DNA from: Nakamurella deserti
GTDB taxonomy: Bacteria > Actinomycetota > Actinomycetes > Mycobacteriales > Nakamurellaceae
DNA length: 64,000 nucleotides
Assembly (NCBI RefSeq): GCF_003260015.1
Contig: NZ_QCXS01000002.1
Coordinates: 1,364,001 to 1,428,000 of the forward strand
Reading direction: 5' to 3'
The notes beneath the pieces are model-generated. The model worked only from the letters and a program-made list of their open reading frames with translations. It made no database searches and was not told the origin of the DNA. The position numbers and the translations under genes were made by a program. This document shows positions 37,401-44,473 of this stretch, piece by piece. Each line of letters starts with the position of its first letter. Within the stretch, counting starts at the first letter, position 1.

Positions 37401-37854
37401 ACTCACCGCGGCCGGCGACCCGGCGGGCGGAGCGGCCGCCTGGCGCCGCGCCGCCGACTTCACCGGCGACTTCCAGCAGATGGCCACCCATCCGTACAGT
37501 GAGATGACCTTCTACTCGGCTCTGGCGTGTCTGCGTCTCGGGGAGCGTGACCGCGCGGCCGCGCTGACCGGGGCGCTCGACGCCTACCGACGCGACCTGG
37601 TCGACACCCCGCCGGTGGTCGACTATTTCGCGACGTCGCTGCCCAGCCTGCTGCTGTTCGTCCAGGATCCCGAGCTCCGGCAGCAGGCGGCGGTCGCGTT
37701 GCTCACCGCCCAGGTCCGCGCGCTGTGGTCGCTGATCCGCAACGGCCACGCCGAGGTGGTCGCGCTGTCCGACGACCAGACCATGTCCTACCACTGGCGT
37801 TACCTGGGCTCGTCATCCCGGCTCGCCGGCCGTCTCGAGGTCCCCGTGCCCTGA
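34444..37854 (+). CDS. DUF5107 protein with tetratricopeptide repeats
   Basis: An 1136-residue cytoplasmic protein without a signal peptide. Residues about 40-470 form the DUF5107 region, with mutarotase-like beta-sandwich features (LMILPELGGRIHVGLDRITGYDFFYRNNVIKPALVG, split here; GGVEFNWPQHHR; WANVAAAVHEDYQ). The rest, from about 520, is a chain of TPR helices (for example YDEALPYFERAV, RYHLAHLGRTTEAYEAL-like units). The family is often found with carbohydrate-active genes, but its activity is not established to my knowledge; carbohydrate binding or epimerase-like action is inference. It lies between the AraC regulator and a sugar ABC operon. Confidence 0.85.
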   Translation: MLNDDAIGDESRLVLPPRPGHLDGVGVAAWSEPVDIDTYLPAAPDRYPAFLENRVYQGSSGRVYPLPFCERIDPVKRPHRWQAVHLENRFVRLMILPELGGRIHVGLDRITGYDFFYRNNVIKPALVGLAGPWIAGGVEFNWPQHHRPATFLPTDVSIEADDDGSVTVWCSDHDPMARMKGMHGIRLRPDSSVIEVRVRLYNRTEQRQTFLWWANVAAAVHEDYQSFFPTDVTHVADHAKRAVTTFPRATGRYYGVDYAARAADPASPDADRLDWYCNIPVPTSYMVTGTADDFFGGYDHRAGAGFVHWADRHVAPGKKQWTWGNAPFGWAWDANLTDGDGPYVELMAGAYTDNQPDFSFLAPGETKIFSQFWYPIQGIGPVSQATRDAAVSLTRVATAGSARCLVGVAVTADRPDAVVSLRDTDGAVRWSEAAALSVGAGFVREVELSGLSADADLEVVVTAGGVELVSWRPAPGTPVPAPVLATEPPVPGDIVSNDELYLTGLHLEQYRHATRLPEPYWAEAVRRDPGDIRSNVALGARLHDAGRYDEALPYFERAVTRSVARNPNPADGTAHYRWGVTLAHLGRTTEAYEALSTAAWCPGWQSAAHTALARLDARAGRCQEALDHARSALRTEADHLQAMALAVLLLRRLGRAAEADELLAAARALDPLDVWTAHLAGRMITDDPQTRLDVALEYAAAGFFDEALAVLDSAVDGSARLAAGQTGVAPLVHYHRAVLLDVTGRPDAAADARAAARAADARWCLPSRLSDVDALLAATAAEPDDGLARLLLGSWFYDRRQYDVALEHWSASAAARPADPVVHRNLGLAAYNVSADTAAAVASYGRALEQAPDDDRLWYESDQLAEITGVAPAERLRRLQSRRDIVSRRDDLTVVLARLLVAAERADEAWELIAGRRFQPWEGGEGQVLAAWDQAVLAQADRALDAGDPTAAVDHLRTAFRPPSSLGEAPHLLANRSHLELALGDALTAAGDPAGGAAAWRRAADFTGDFQQMATHPYSEMTFYSALACLRLGERDRAAALTGALDAYRRDLVDTPPVVDYFATSLPSLLLFVQDPELRQQAAVALLTAQVRALWSLIRNGHAEVVALSDDQTMSYHWRYLGSSSRLAGRLEVPVP

Positions 37855-37964
37855 CCGGGCGTCCCGTCCCCGATCGAGCGGGCACCACCGACAGCACGAC
37901 CGCACGACAGCACCACCGCGACCGGCAAGGATGCCACGTCGTCCCGTAGAGAAAGGTCCACCTC

Positions 37965-39008
37965 ATGTCTGTCCTGCCCTCCCGACGGACGGCGCTGCGC
38001 GCCATCGCCGCCGTCGCCACCGCGTCGCTGGCCCTCACGGCCTGCTCGTCCGGCCAGAGCACCACCCCCACGGCCGGGGCGGCGCCGTCGTCGGCGACCA
38101 GCGGCAAGATCACCATCGCGTTCCTGCAGAAGCAGGGCGACCAGCAGTACTTCGTCGACGAGGCCACCGGCGCGCAGCAGGCCGCCGAGGCGCTCGGCGA
38201 CGTCGAGATCAAGGTCGTCAACCTGGGCACCGACGCCAACAAGGCGATCAACGAACTCGACTCGGTCATCGCCCAGAAGGTCAACGGCATCATCATCGTG
38301 GTGCCGGACCAGCAGATCGGCCCGCAGGTGATCGACAAGGCCACCCAGGCCGGGATCCCGCTGATGGCCGCCGATGACGTGATCGCCGACGCCGCCGGCA
38401 AGGAGGCCCCGTTCACCGGCTTCGACGGGACCGCCATGGGTGAGGAGGTCGGTAAGGCCGCCGCCGAGCTGTATCTCGCGGCCGGCTGGAACGCCGCCGA
38501 TGTGAAGATCCTGTCCGGTTACAAGCAGGACCTGTCCGTGTGCGGACAGCGCGTCGACGGCGCGAAGTCCGCGTTCACCGAAGCGCTGGCCGGCGCGGCG
38601 GCACCGGAGGTCATCGACATCGGGACCGACAACTCGGCCACCGACGCCCAGAACAAGGCGGGTGCCACCATCACGGCGAACCCCGGTGTGAAGCACTGGA
38701 TCGTCTGGGGCTGCAACGACGAGAACGAGACCGGCATCGTCACCGCCCTGCAGAACTCCGGCGTCGCCCCCGCCGACATCATCGGCGTCGGCCTGGGCGC
38801 CTACCTGACCTGCAAGGACTGGGCCGCGGGCCAGGACACCGGGAACAAGGCCGCACTGTTCATCTCCGGCACCGAGGTCGGCAAGGCCGCGGTGACCTCG
38901 ATGGTGGGCCAGATCCGTGACGGCAAGGCCATGCCGCCCAAGACCATCGCCGAGACGAACATGGTCGACAGCACGAACTGGAAGGACGCCGGGGTCGTCT
39001 GCACCTGA
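37965..39008 (+). CDS. Sugar ABC transporter substrate-binding lipoprotein (AraF-like)
   Basis: A 347-residue binding lipoprotein. A signal peptide with arginines at 7-8 ends in the lipobox LTAC with Cys27; the mature part is a type I periplasmic fold beginning KITIAFLQKQGDQQYF. The pattern (DSVIAQKVNGIIIVVPDQQIGPQVI; GGSD-type hinge replaced by ADDV) is closest in feel to L-arabinose-binding proteins. That fits the AraC regulator, but no arabinose catabolic genes are in the window. GAGAAAGG precedes the ATG. It is the first gene of a five-gene run. Confidence 0.9.
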   Translation: MSVLPSRRTALRAIAAVATASLALTACSSGQSTTPTAGAAPSSATSGKITIAFLQKQGDQQYFVDEATGAQQAAEALGDVEIKVVNLGTDANKAINELDSVIAQKVNGIIIVVPDQQIGPQVIDKATQAGIPLMAADDVIADAAGKEAPFTGFDGTAMGEEVGKAAAELYLAAGWNAADVKILSGYKQDLSVCGQRVDGAKSAFTEALAGAAAPEVIDIGTDNSATDAQNKAGATITANPGVKHWIVWGCNDENETGIVTALQNSGVAPADIIGVGLGAYLTCKDWAAGQDTGNKAALFISGTEVGKAAVTSMVGQIRDGKAMPPKTIAETNMVDSTNWKDAGVVCT

Positions 39009-39096
39009 TCCGGCGGTGCCGGCCGGGACCGCCACGGCGGCCCGGCCGGCACCACACCCACCATCCCGCCCTCCCGGGCCCGTTCCAAGGAACCCC

Positions 39097-40638
39097 ATGA
39101 GCCACGAACACGGCTCCGTCGCGCTGCGCGCCGACGGGGTGGGCAAGAGCTTCGGCCCCGTGCATGCCCTCGCCGGCGTCGACTTCGAACTGCGCCGCGG
39201 CGAGGTCACCGCGCTGATGGGAGAGAACGGCGCCGGCAAGTCGACGCTGCTCAAGATCCTCACCGGCGATCACCAGCCCGACCGCGGTCGGCTGCTGCTC
39301 GACGGCGCCGAGGTCAGCTTCGCCGACCCCTCGACGTCCCGGCGGGCCGGGGTCCGCGTCATCGCCCAGGAACCGGAGATCGTCCCGCACGTCACCGTGG
39401 CCGAGAACATCTACGTCGGGGCTCTTCCGACCGGCGGCGGCGTCTTCAGGGCGCGCAACCTCCTCGCCACCGCCACCCGTGACCTCGAACGCTTCGGCTT
39501 CGCCGGCGTCATCGACGCCCGCACCCTCGGCCGCCGGTTGTCACCGGCGCAGCGGCAGATCGCCGAGATCATGCGGGCGCTGGTCGGCGGGCCCGATGTC
39601 CTGTGCTTCGACGAGCCCACGTCGTCGCTCGGCGACGAGGAGGTCGACATCCTGTTCGCGTTGATCCGTCGACTCCGCGACGAGGGCAAGGCCATCGGCT
39701 ACGTCTCACACCGGATGAAGGAGATCTTCCAACTCGCCGACCGGGTCACCGTGCTGCGCGACGGCAAGCTGGTCGGCACCACGCCCGCCGCGGAGACCGA
39801 CGAGGCACAGCTGGTCCGGATGATGGTCGGGCGGGACCTCTCGCAGCTGTTCGACCGGACACCGACGACCCGCGACGAGGTGGTCCTCCAGCTCACCGCA
39901 GTGACCACCGACGACGTGACCGACATCGACCTCACCGTGCACGCGGGCGAAGTCGTCGGCGTCGCCGGCCTGATCGGCGCGGGCCGCAGCGAGCTCATGC
40001 ACGCCATCGTCGGCGACGTACCCCTCAGCAGTGGCACTCTGACGCTCCACGGGGTGCCGCAGCGCTTCTCCAGCCCCGGAGACTCGGTCCGGGCCGGGAT
40101 CGGTTTCGCCCCCGAGGAGCGCAAGGCGGATGCGCTGATCATGCAGCGCACGGTGCGCGACAACGTGTCACTCGCCGTTCTCGGGCGGCTGTCACGCTTC
40201 GGCTTCGTGCGGCGCCGGGACGAATCCGACACCGCCCGCCGGTACGTCGACCGCCTCCGGGTCCGGACCCCGTCCATCGAGCAGCTCGTCAAGAATCTGT
40301 CCGGCGGCAACCAGCAGAAGGTCGTCCTGGCGCGCTGGCTGGCCCGCAATCCCGCCCTGCTGATCCTCGACGAGCCCACCCGCGGCGTGGACGTCGGCGC
40401 CAAGGCCGAGATCTACGCCATCATCCAGGATCTCGCGGCCGAGGGGATGGCCGTCCTCGTCGTGTCCTCGGAGATGCCCGAGGTGATAGGACTCGCCGAC
40501 CGGATCTACGTCATGGCCGGCGGGCGGATCAGCGGCGAACTGGCCGCCACCGAGGCCACCGAAGAACGCATCCTCGCCCTGGCGATGGCCGAACGGACAG
40601 CAGTGACCGCGCACGCGCAGAGAGAAGAACTCCGATGA
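39097..40638 (+). CDS. Sugar ABC transporter ATP-binding protein (two NBDs)
   Basis: A 513-residue tandem ATPase of the AraG/RbsA/MglA type. NBD1 has Walker A GENGAGKS (42-49), signature LSPAQRQIAEI and Walker B VLCFDEPTSSL. NBD2 has the degenerate Walker A GLIGAGRSE usual for this family, signature LSGGNQQKV and LLILDEPTRGVDVGAK. AAGGA precedes the ATG. The stop overlaps the permease start by four bases. It energises uptake of the sugar captured by the lipoprotein encoded upstream. Confidence 0.95.
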   Translation: MSHEHGSVALRADGVGKSFGPVHALAGVDFELRRGEVTALMGENGAGKSTLLKILTGDHQPDRGRLLLDGAEVSFADPSTSRRAGVRVIAQEPEIVPHVTVAENIYVGALPTGGGVFRARNLLATATRDLERFGFAGVIDARTLGRRLSPAQRQIAEIMRALVGGPDVLCFDEPTSSLGDEEVDILFALIRRLRDEGKAIGYVSHRMKEIFQLADRVTVLRDGKLVGTTPAAETDEAQLVRMMVGRDLSQLFDRTPTTRDEVVLQLTAVTTDDVTDIDLTVHAGEVVGVAGLIGAGRSELMHAIVGDVPLSSGTLTLHGVPQRFSSPGDSVRAGIGFAPEERKADALIMQRTVRDNVSLAVLGRLSRFGFVRRRDESDTARRYVDRLRVRTPSIEQLVKNLSGGNQQKVVLARWLARNPALLILDEPTRGVDVGAKAEIYAIIQDLAAEGMAVLVVSSEMPEVIGLADRIYVMAGGRISGELAATEATEERILALAMAERTAVTAHAQREELR

Positions 40639-41669
40639 CCCAGAAACTCCTCCCCCCGGCGCCGGCCACCGCGAACGGCAGCACCCGGTCCGCCGTGTCC
40701 CCGGTGCGGCGGCTGATCGCCGGGATCGGCGTCCAGAACGTCTCGCTCATCATCGCGATCGCATTGGTCGCGGTGGTCATCGGCAGCCAGAACAGCAACT
40801 TCTTCGGCGTCGAGAACCTCAAGGTGATCGGCACCGCCATCTCGATCTCCGGACTGCTCGCCGTGGTGCAGACCGTCATCATCATCATGGGTGCGCTCGA
40901 CATCTCGGTCGGCTCGATGGCCGGTCTCGCGTCGGTCACCTCGGCGATGATCTTCACCAGTCAAGGCGCGTTCCTCGGCGTCGTCGGTGCGGTGGCCATC
41001 GGCATCGTCTGCGGGGCGATCAACGGCTGCATCATCGTCTTCGGCCGGGTCAACCCGGTCATCGCCACCCTCGCCACGCTGGCGGCGTTCAAGGGCGTGG
41101 CGCAGTTGGTGTCCGACGGCCGCGCGCAGGGCTACACCGGCGCCGACCCGTTCTTCGTCTTCCTGGCCCGCGGCGCCATCGCCGGTGTCCCCACGCTCAT
41201 CTGGGTGCTCATCCTGGTCGCGGCGGCCGTGCACATCCTGCTGCGCTACACCACCATCGGGCGCACCATGTACGCCGTCGGCGGCAACGACGTCGCCGCC
41301 CGGCTCGCCGGCATCAACATCAACCGCTACATCCTCGGCGCGTACATGCTCGCCGGGGCCGTCGCCGCCCTCGCCGGCATCCTCATCACCGCCAGGACCG
41401 GCTCCGGACAGCCCGTCTCGGGCTCGGAGGGGCTGGAGCTCGAGGCGATCACCGCGGCCGCGCTCGGCGGTTGCGCCCTCAAGGGCGGCAAGGGCACCGT
41501 GGCCGGCACCATCCTCGCGGTCATCCTGCTCGGCATCCTCACCAACGGCATGACCCTGCTCGGCGTGAACAGCTTCTGGCAGAACGTGGCCAAGGGCGCG
41601 CTACTGGTCGCCGCGGTGGTCATCCAGCAGCTCCGGTCGGGCGAACGGCGGATCGGCCTGCCCGCGTGA
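40635..41669 (+). CDS. Sugar ABC transporter permease
   Basis: A 344-residue BPD_transp_2-family membrane protein with about ten hydrophobic segments. Family blocks ALDISVGSMAGLASV (about 94-108), the cytoplasmic coupling loop RTMYAVGGNDVAARLAGIN and the ALGGCALKGGKGTVAGTILAVILLGILTNG region (split here) are clear. It is translationally coupled to the ATPase upstream (ATGA) and to the epimerase downstream (GTGA). It forms the channel of the transporter, probably as a homodimer since only one permease gene is present. Confidence 0.95.
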   Translation: MTQKLLPPAPATANGSTRSAVSPVRRLIAGIGVQNVSLIIAIALVAVVIGSQNSNFFGVENLKVIGTAISISGLLAVVQTVIIIMGALDISVGSMAGLASVTSAMIFTSQGAFLGVVGAVAIGIVCGAINGCIIVFGRVNPVIATLATLAAFKGVAQLVSDGRAQGYTGADPFFVFLARGAIAGVPTLIWVLILVAAAVHILLRYTTIGRTMYAVGGNDVAARLAGININRYILGAYMLAGAVAALAGILITARTGSGQPVSGSEGLELEAITAAALGGCALKGGKGTVAGTILAVILLGILTNGMTLLGVNSFWQNVAKGALLVAAVVIQQLRSGERRIGLPA

Positions 41670-42580
41670 CCGGCCCCGGGTCGACGGTCGGCGACGGGCC
41701 GCTCCGGGTGGTCGTCGACGCGGCGCGCGGGGGGCGCCTGACCCGCCTGACCTGTGACGGCCGCGAGTGGCTCGCGCCGACCCGCGCCCCCGACGAGGAC
41801 CGGGTACCCGGGGAGACGACGCCGTTCGTCCGGCCGGGGATGGGTGGTTGGGACGAGGTCATCCCCTCCGTCGCCGCCACCACGCTCCCCGACGGCCGAC
41901 GGCTCGCCGATCACGGCGAGGCCTGGCGGCGGCCGTGGACGATCGAGGCGAGTTCCGCGGAGGTCCTGACGATGTCGGTGCGCCTGACGAGCCTGCCGCT
42001 CACCCTCCGCCGCACCGTGCAGGTCACCGGCAGGACCCTGCGCCTGACCTACTCCGTCGAGGCGGACGCTGCCGCCGCGGGCCCGACCCCCGTGCTGTGG
42101 TCGGCGCACCCGCAGTTCGACGCCCCGGCCGGGACGCGACTCGTACTCGGTCGAGGGCCGATCCCGGCCCGGATCGACCACCCCGCCGGCCGCGGCGAGA
42201 TGGTGCTGGACGACCGGGACGTCCTCGCCGAGTTGCCGGCGGGAACGGCGGTGAAAGCATTCGTCCAGCCCGGGACCGCCGTGGACACCGCCACTCTGAT
42301 CCGCCCGGACGGTACCGTGCTGACGCTGCGGTGGGACGCCCGGGCGCTGCCGTACCTCGGCCTCTGGTGGGACAACGGTTGCTGTGCACAGACCCCGGTC
42401 ATCGCCGTCGAACCGTGCACCGGTCTCGGCGACGACGCGGCCGCCGCGGTGGTCACCGGCCGGATCCTGTCGCTGCCGCCCGGCGGTCACCACAGCTGGT
42501 GGCTGCACACCGAGGTCGGAGCGGCGCCCGGCGGTGCCAGCTCCGAACGGTCCGGTTCTGTCGACGCTGGTGCGAGATGA
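41666..42580 (+). CDS. Aldose 1-epimerase family protein
   Basis: A 304-residue galactose-mutarotase-fold protein, expected to interconvert alpha and beta anomers of an imported sugar. GGRLTRLTCDGREWL at the N terminus, GGWDEVIPS, SAHPQFDAP with the conserved His, and VIAVEPCTG with the catalytic Glu candidate are seen. The start is GTG at 41666 in a GTGA overlap with the permease stop. Its place inside the transporter operon suggests that it prepares the transported sugar for catabolism. Confidence 0.88.
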   Translation: MTGPGSTVGDGPLRVVVDAARGGRLTRLTCDGREWLAPTRAPDEDRVPGETTPFVRPGMGGWDEVIPSVAATTLPDGRRLADHGEAWRRPWTIEASSAEVLTMSVRLTSLPLTLRRTVQVTGRTLRLTYSVEADAAAAGPTPVLWSAHPQFDAPAGTRLVLGRGPIPARIDHPAGRGEMVLDDRDVLAELPAGTAVKAFVQPGTAVDTATLIRPDGTVLTLRWDARALPYLGLWWDNGCCAQTPVIAVEPCTGLGDDAAAAVVTGRILSLPPGGHHSWWLHTEVGAAPGGASSERSGSVDAGAR

Positions 42581-42861
42581 CCCCCGTGGAACGGGTCGTC
42601 ACGTCCGCGTCGGTCCGTCACCTCACCGAAGCGACCCTCCGCCACCGGGAAGCGGCCGAGGCGCACGCCCAGCTGCGCCAGGCACTGGCCGCGTCGTCCC
42701 GTCGACTGCGCGCAGCGCAACAGGACCGCGACGACGCCGTCCGTGCCGCCCGGGCCGACGGCCTGACCTACCGCGAGCTGGAACTGGTCACCGGCTACTC
42801 CCGCGGATGGCTGGACCGCATCATCTCGCACCGGATGGACCGCCACTCCCGACACCGTTGA
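42577..42861 (+). CDS. Small helix-turn-helix-like protein
   Basis: A 94-residue basic protein. An Ala/Arg-rich helix with coiled-coil character (about 18-58) precedes DGLTYRELELVTGYSRGWLDRII (60-82), which looks like the recognition part of a helix-turn-helix. The ATG overlaps the epimerase stop (ATGA at 42577-42580), so it is made together with the sugar genes. Such small proteins downstream of transporter operons are often unannotated. A DNA-binding role is inferred from the motif only. Confidence 0.65.
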   Translation: MTPVERVVTSASVRHLTEATLRHREAAEAHAQLRQALAASSRRLRAAQQDRDDAVRAARADGLTYRELELVTGYSRGWLDRIISHRMDRHSRHR

Positions 42862-43039
42862 CGCAGCCCGGGTTTCGGGATCCGCCACACCGCCCGCCGC
42901 TTCCGCGCCGGCTCGTCGTGCCGGGCCGGGCGACGGAGTCCTGATGGATCGGGTTCCCGGCATCTGCGAGCGCCGTCGAGCGGCCACTGCTCGCGCACCG
43001 TGGCCGACCTCGATCGACGGTGCACCTCGCCGAACTCCG

Positions 43040-44473
43040 TCAGAGCAGGATCTGCAGGGGGTTCTCGAGGGTGGTGATGAGGGCGGTGAACCATTGGGCG
43101 GCGAGGGCTCCGTCGACGGCGCGGTGGTCGACGGAGAGGGTGAGTTGGAGGGTGGTGGCGATGGTGAGGGTTTCGGTGCCGTCGGGGTGGGTGTCGACGG
43201 CGGGGGTGCGTCGGCCGGCGCCGACGGCGAGGATGGCTGACTGGGGTGGGTTGATGATGGCGCCGAAGTCGTCGATGCCGTACATGCCGAGGTTGGTGAC
43301 GGAGAAGGAGCCGCCCTCGAGTTCCTGCTGCTTGAGTTTGCCGGTGCCGGCGCGGGCGACGAAGTCCTTGACGGTGGTGGACAGTTCGCTGATGGAGAGT
43401 CGTTGGGCGGCGCGGATGACGGGGGTGACGAGGCCTTTGTCGCCGGCGATGGCGACGGAGACGTCGATGTCGTCGTAGCGGCGCAGGGCGTCGTCGGTCC
43501 AGATGACGTTCATGGCCGGGACCCGGCGGTGGGCGAGGACGGCGGCTTTGACGACGAGGTCGTTGACGGAGATGCGGGTGGTGGCGGCGGCGTTGAGTTG
43601 GGTCCGCAAGGCGAGGAGCGCGTCGATGCGGGCGGTGCGGCGGAGGTAGAAGTGCGGGACCTGCTGCTTGCTCTGGGTCAGTCGTGCCGCGACGGCACGG
43701 CGGAGCCGGGTGTGCGGTTCGTCGGTCCAGGGACCGGTGCCCGGCGTGACGCCCGGCGACGTCTCGGTCGGTGGGTTCGTTGCCAGGGCCGGAGCGGGCG
43801 GCGCCTCCGACGCGGCGGAGGTGGAATGCCGCAGGGCGGCGTCGATGTCGGACCGCACGATGCGCCCGCCCGGGCCGGTGCCCGTCAGGGTGGACAGGTC
43901 CAGGCCCGACTCACGGGCCATCTTGCGGGCCAGCGGGCTGGCGAAGATCCGGTGCGGGGCGGGGCCGTTCGCTTCCGACCCGGCCGCGTTCCCACCGGCC
44001 GGGGCGGCCCACCCTGCCGCGGCGGGGTTCTCGGCCGGCGCTCGGCCCGAACCGGCCACCGCCGGTCCCGGGGCGATGCGCCCCTGCGCGCCGACTGACA
44101 CGACGGTGTCGTCCGGTGGGACGACGGCACCCGCCTGGTCGGGCGCCTGCGCGAATGCCCCGGCGGCGGCGGTGGTGGTGCTGTCGGTGACGCCAAGGGA
44201 GACCAGCAGGGCGTCGACGTCGGCGCCGGCTTCGTCGGTGTCGCCGATGACCGCGATGGGGGCGCCGACGTCGATGGTGACACCGGCTTCGGCGAGGAGC
44301 CGCAGCACGATCCCGTCGGTGTCGGCCTCGAAATCGATGACGGCTTTGTCGGTCTCGATCTCGGCCAGGGTGTCACCCGCGGTGAACGTCGCGTTCTCGG
44401 CGACTTTCCATTCCTGGATGACCGCCTCGGTCATCGCCGCGGCGATCTCCGGCATCCGCAATAACGTGGCCAT
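43040..44473 (-). CDS. 2-oxoacid dehydrogenase E2 (dihydrolipoamide acyltransferase)
   Basis: A 477-residue E2 core protein. One lipoyl domain (1-80) with lipoyl-lysine candidate Lys43 in EIETDKAVIDF, an Ala/Pro/Gly linker, the E3/E1-binding domain (FASPLARKMARESGLDLSTL, about 172-205), and the catalytic domain ending with His450 and Asp454 in SVDHRAVDG. It transfers the acyl group from lipoyl to CoA. Its ATG shares one base with the E1 stop (TGATG). No E3 gene is adjacent; E3 may be supplied by another complex. The acyl group cannot be told from sequence. Confidence 0.93.
   Translation of the reverse strand: MATLLRMPEIAAAMTEAVIQEWKVAENATFTAGDTLAEIETDKAVIDFEADTDGIVLRLLAEAGVTIDVGAPIAVIGDTDEAGADVDALLVSLGVTDSTTTAAAGAFAQAPDQAGAVVPPDDTVVSVGAQGRIAPGPAVAGSGRAPAENPAAAGWAAPAGGNAAGSEANGPAPHRIFASPLARKMARESGLDLSTLTGTGPGGRIVRSDIDAALRHSTSAASEAPPAPALATNPPTETSPGVTPGTGPWTDEPHTRLRRAVAARLTQSKQQVPHFYLRRTARIDALLALRTQLNAAATTRISVNDLVVKAAVLAHRRVPAMNVIWTDDALRRYDDIDVSVAIAGDKGLVTPVIRAAQRLSISELSTTVKDFVARAGTGKLKQQELEGGSFSVTNLGMYGIDDFGAIINPPQSAILAVGAGRRTPAVDTHPDGTETLTIATTLQLTLSVDHRAVDGALAAQWFTALITTLENPLQILL

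Noticed and set aside
34393..37794. An open frame of 1133 codons on the minus strand
   Set aside because: It is antisense to the DUF5107 gene, which has clear domain structure; the antisense product is low-complexity and is explained by GC-rich codon bias.
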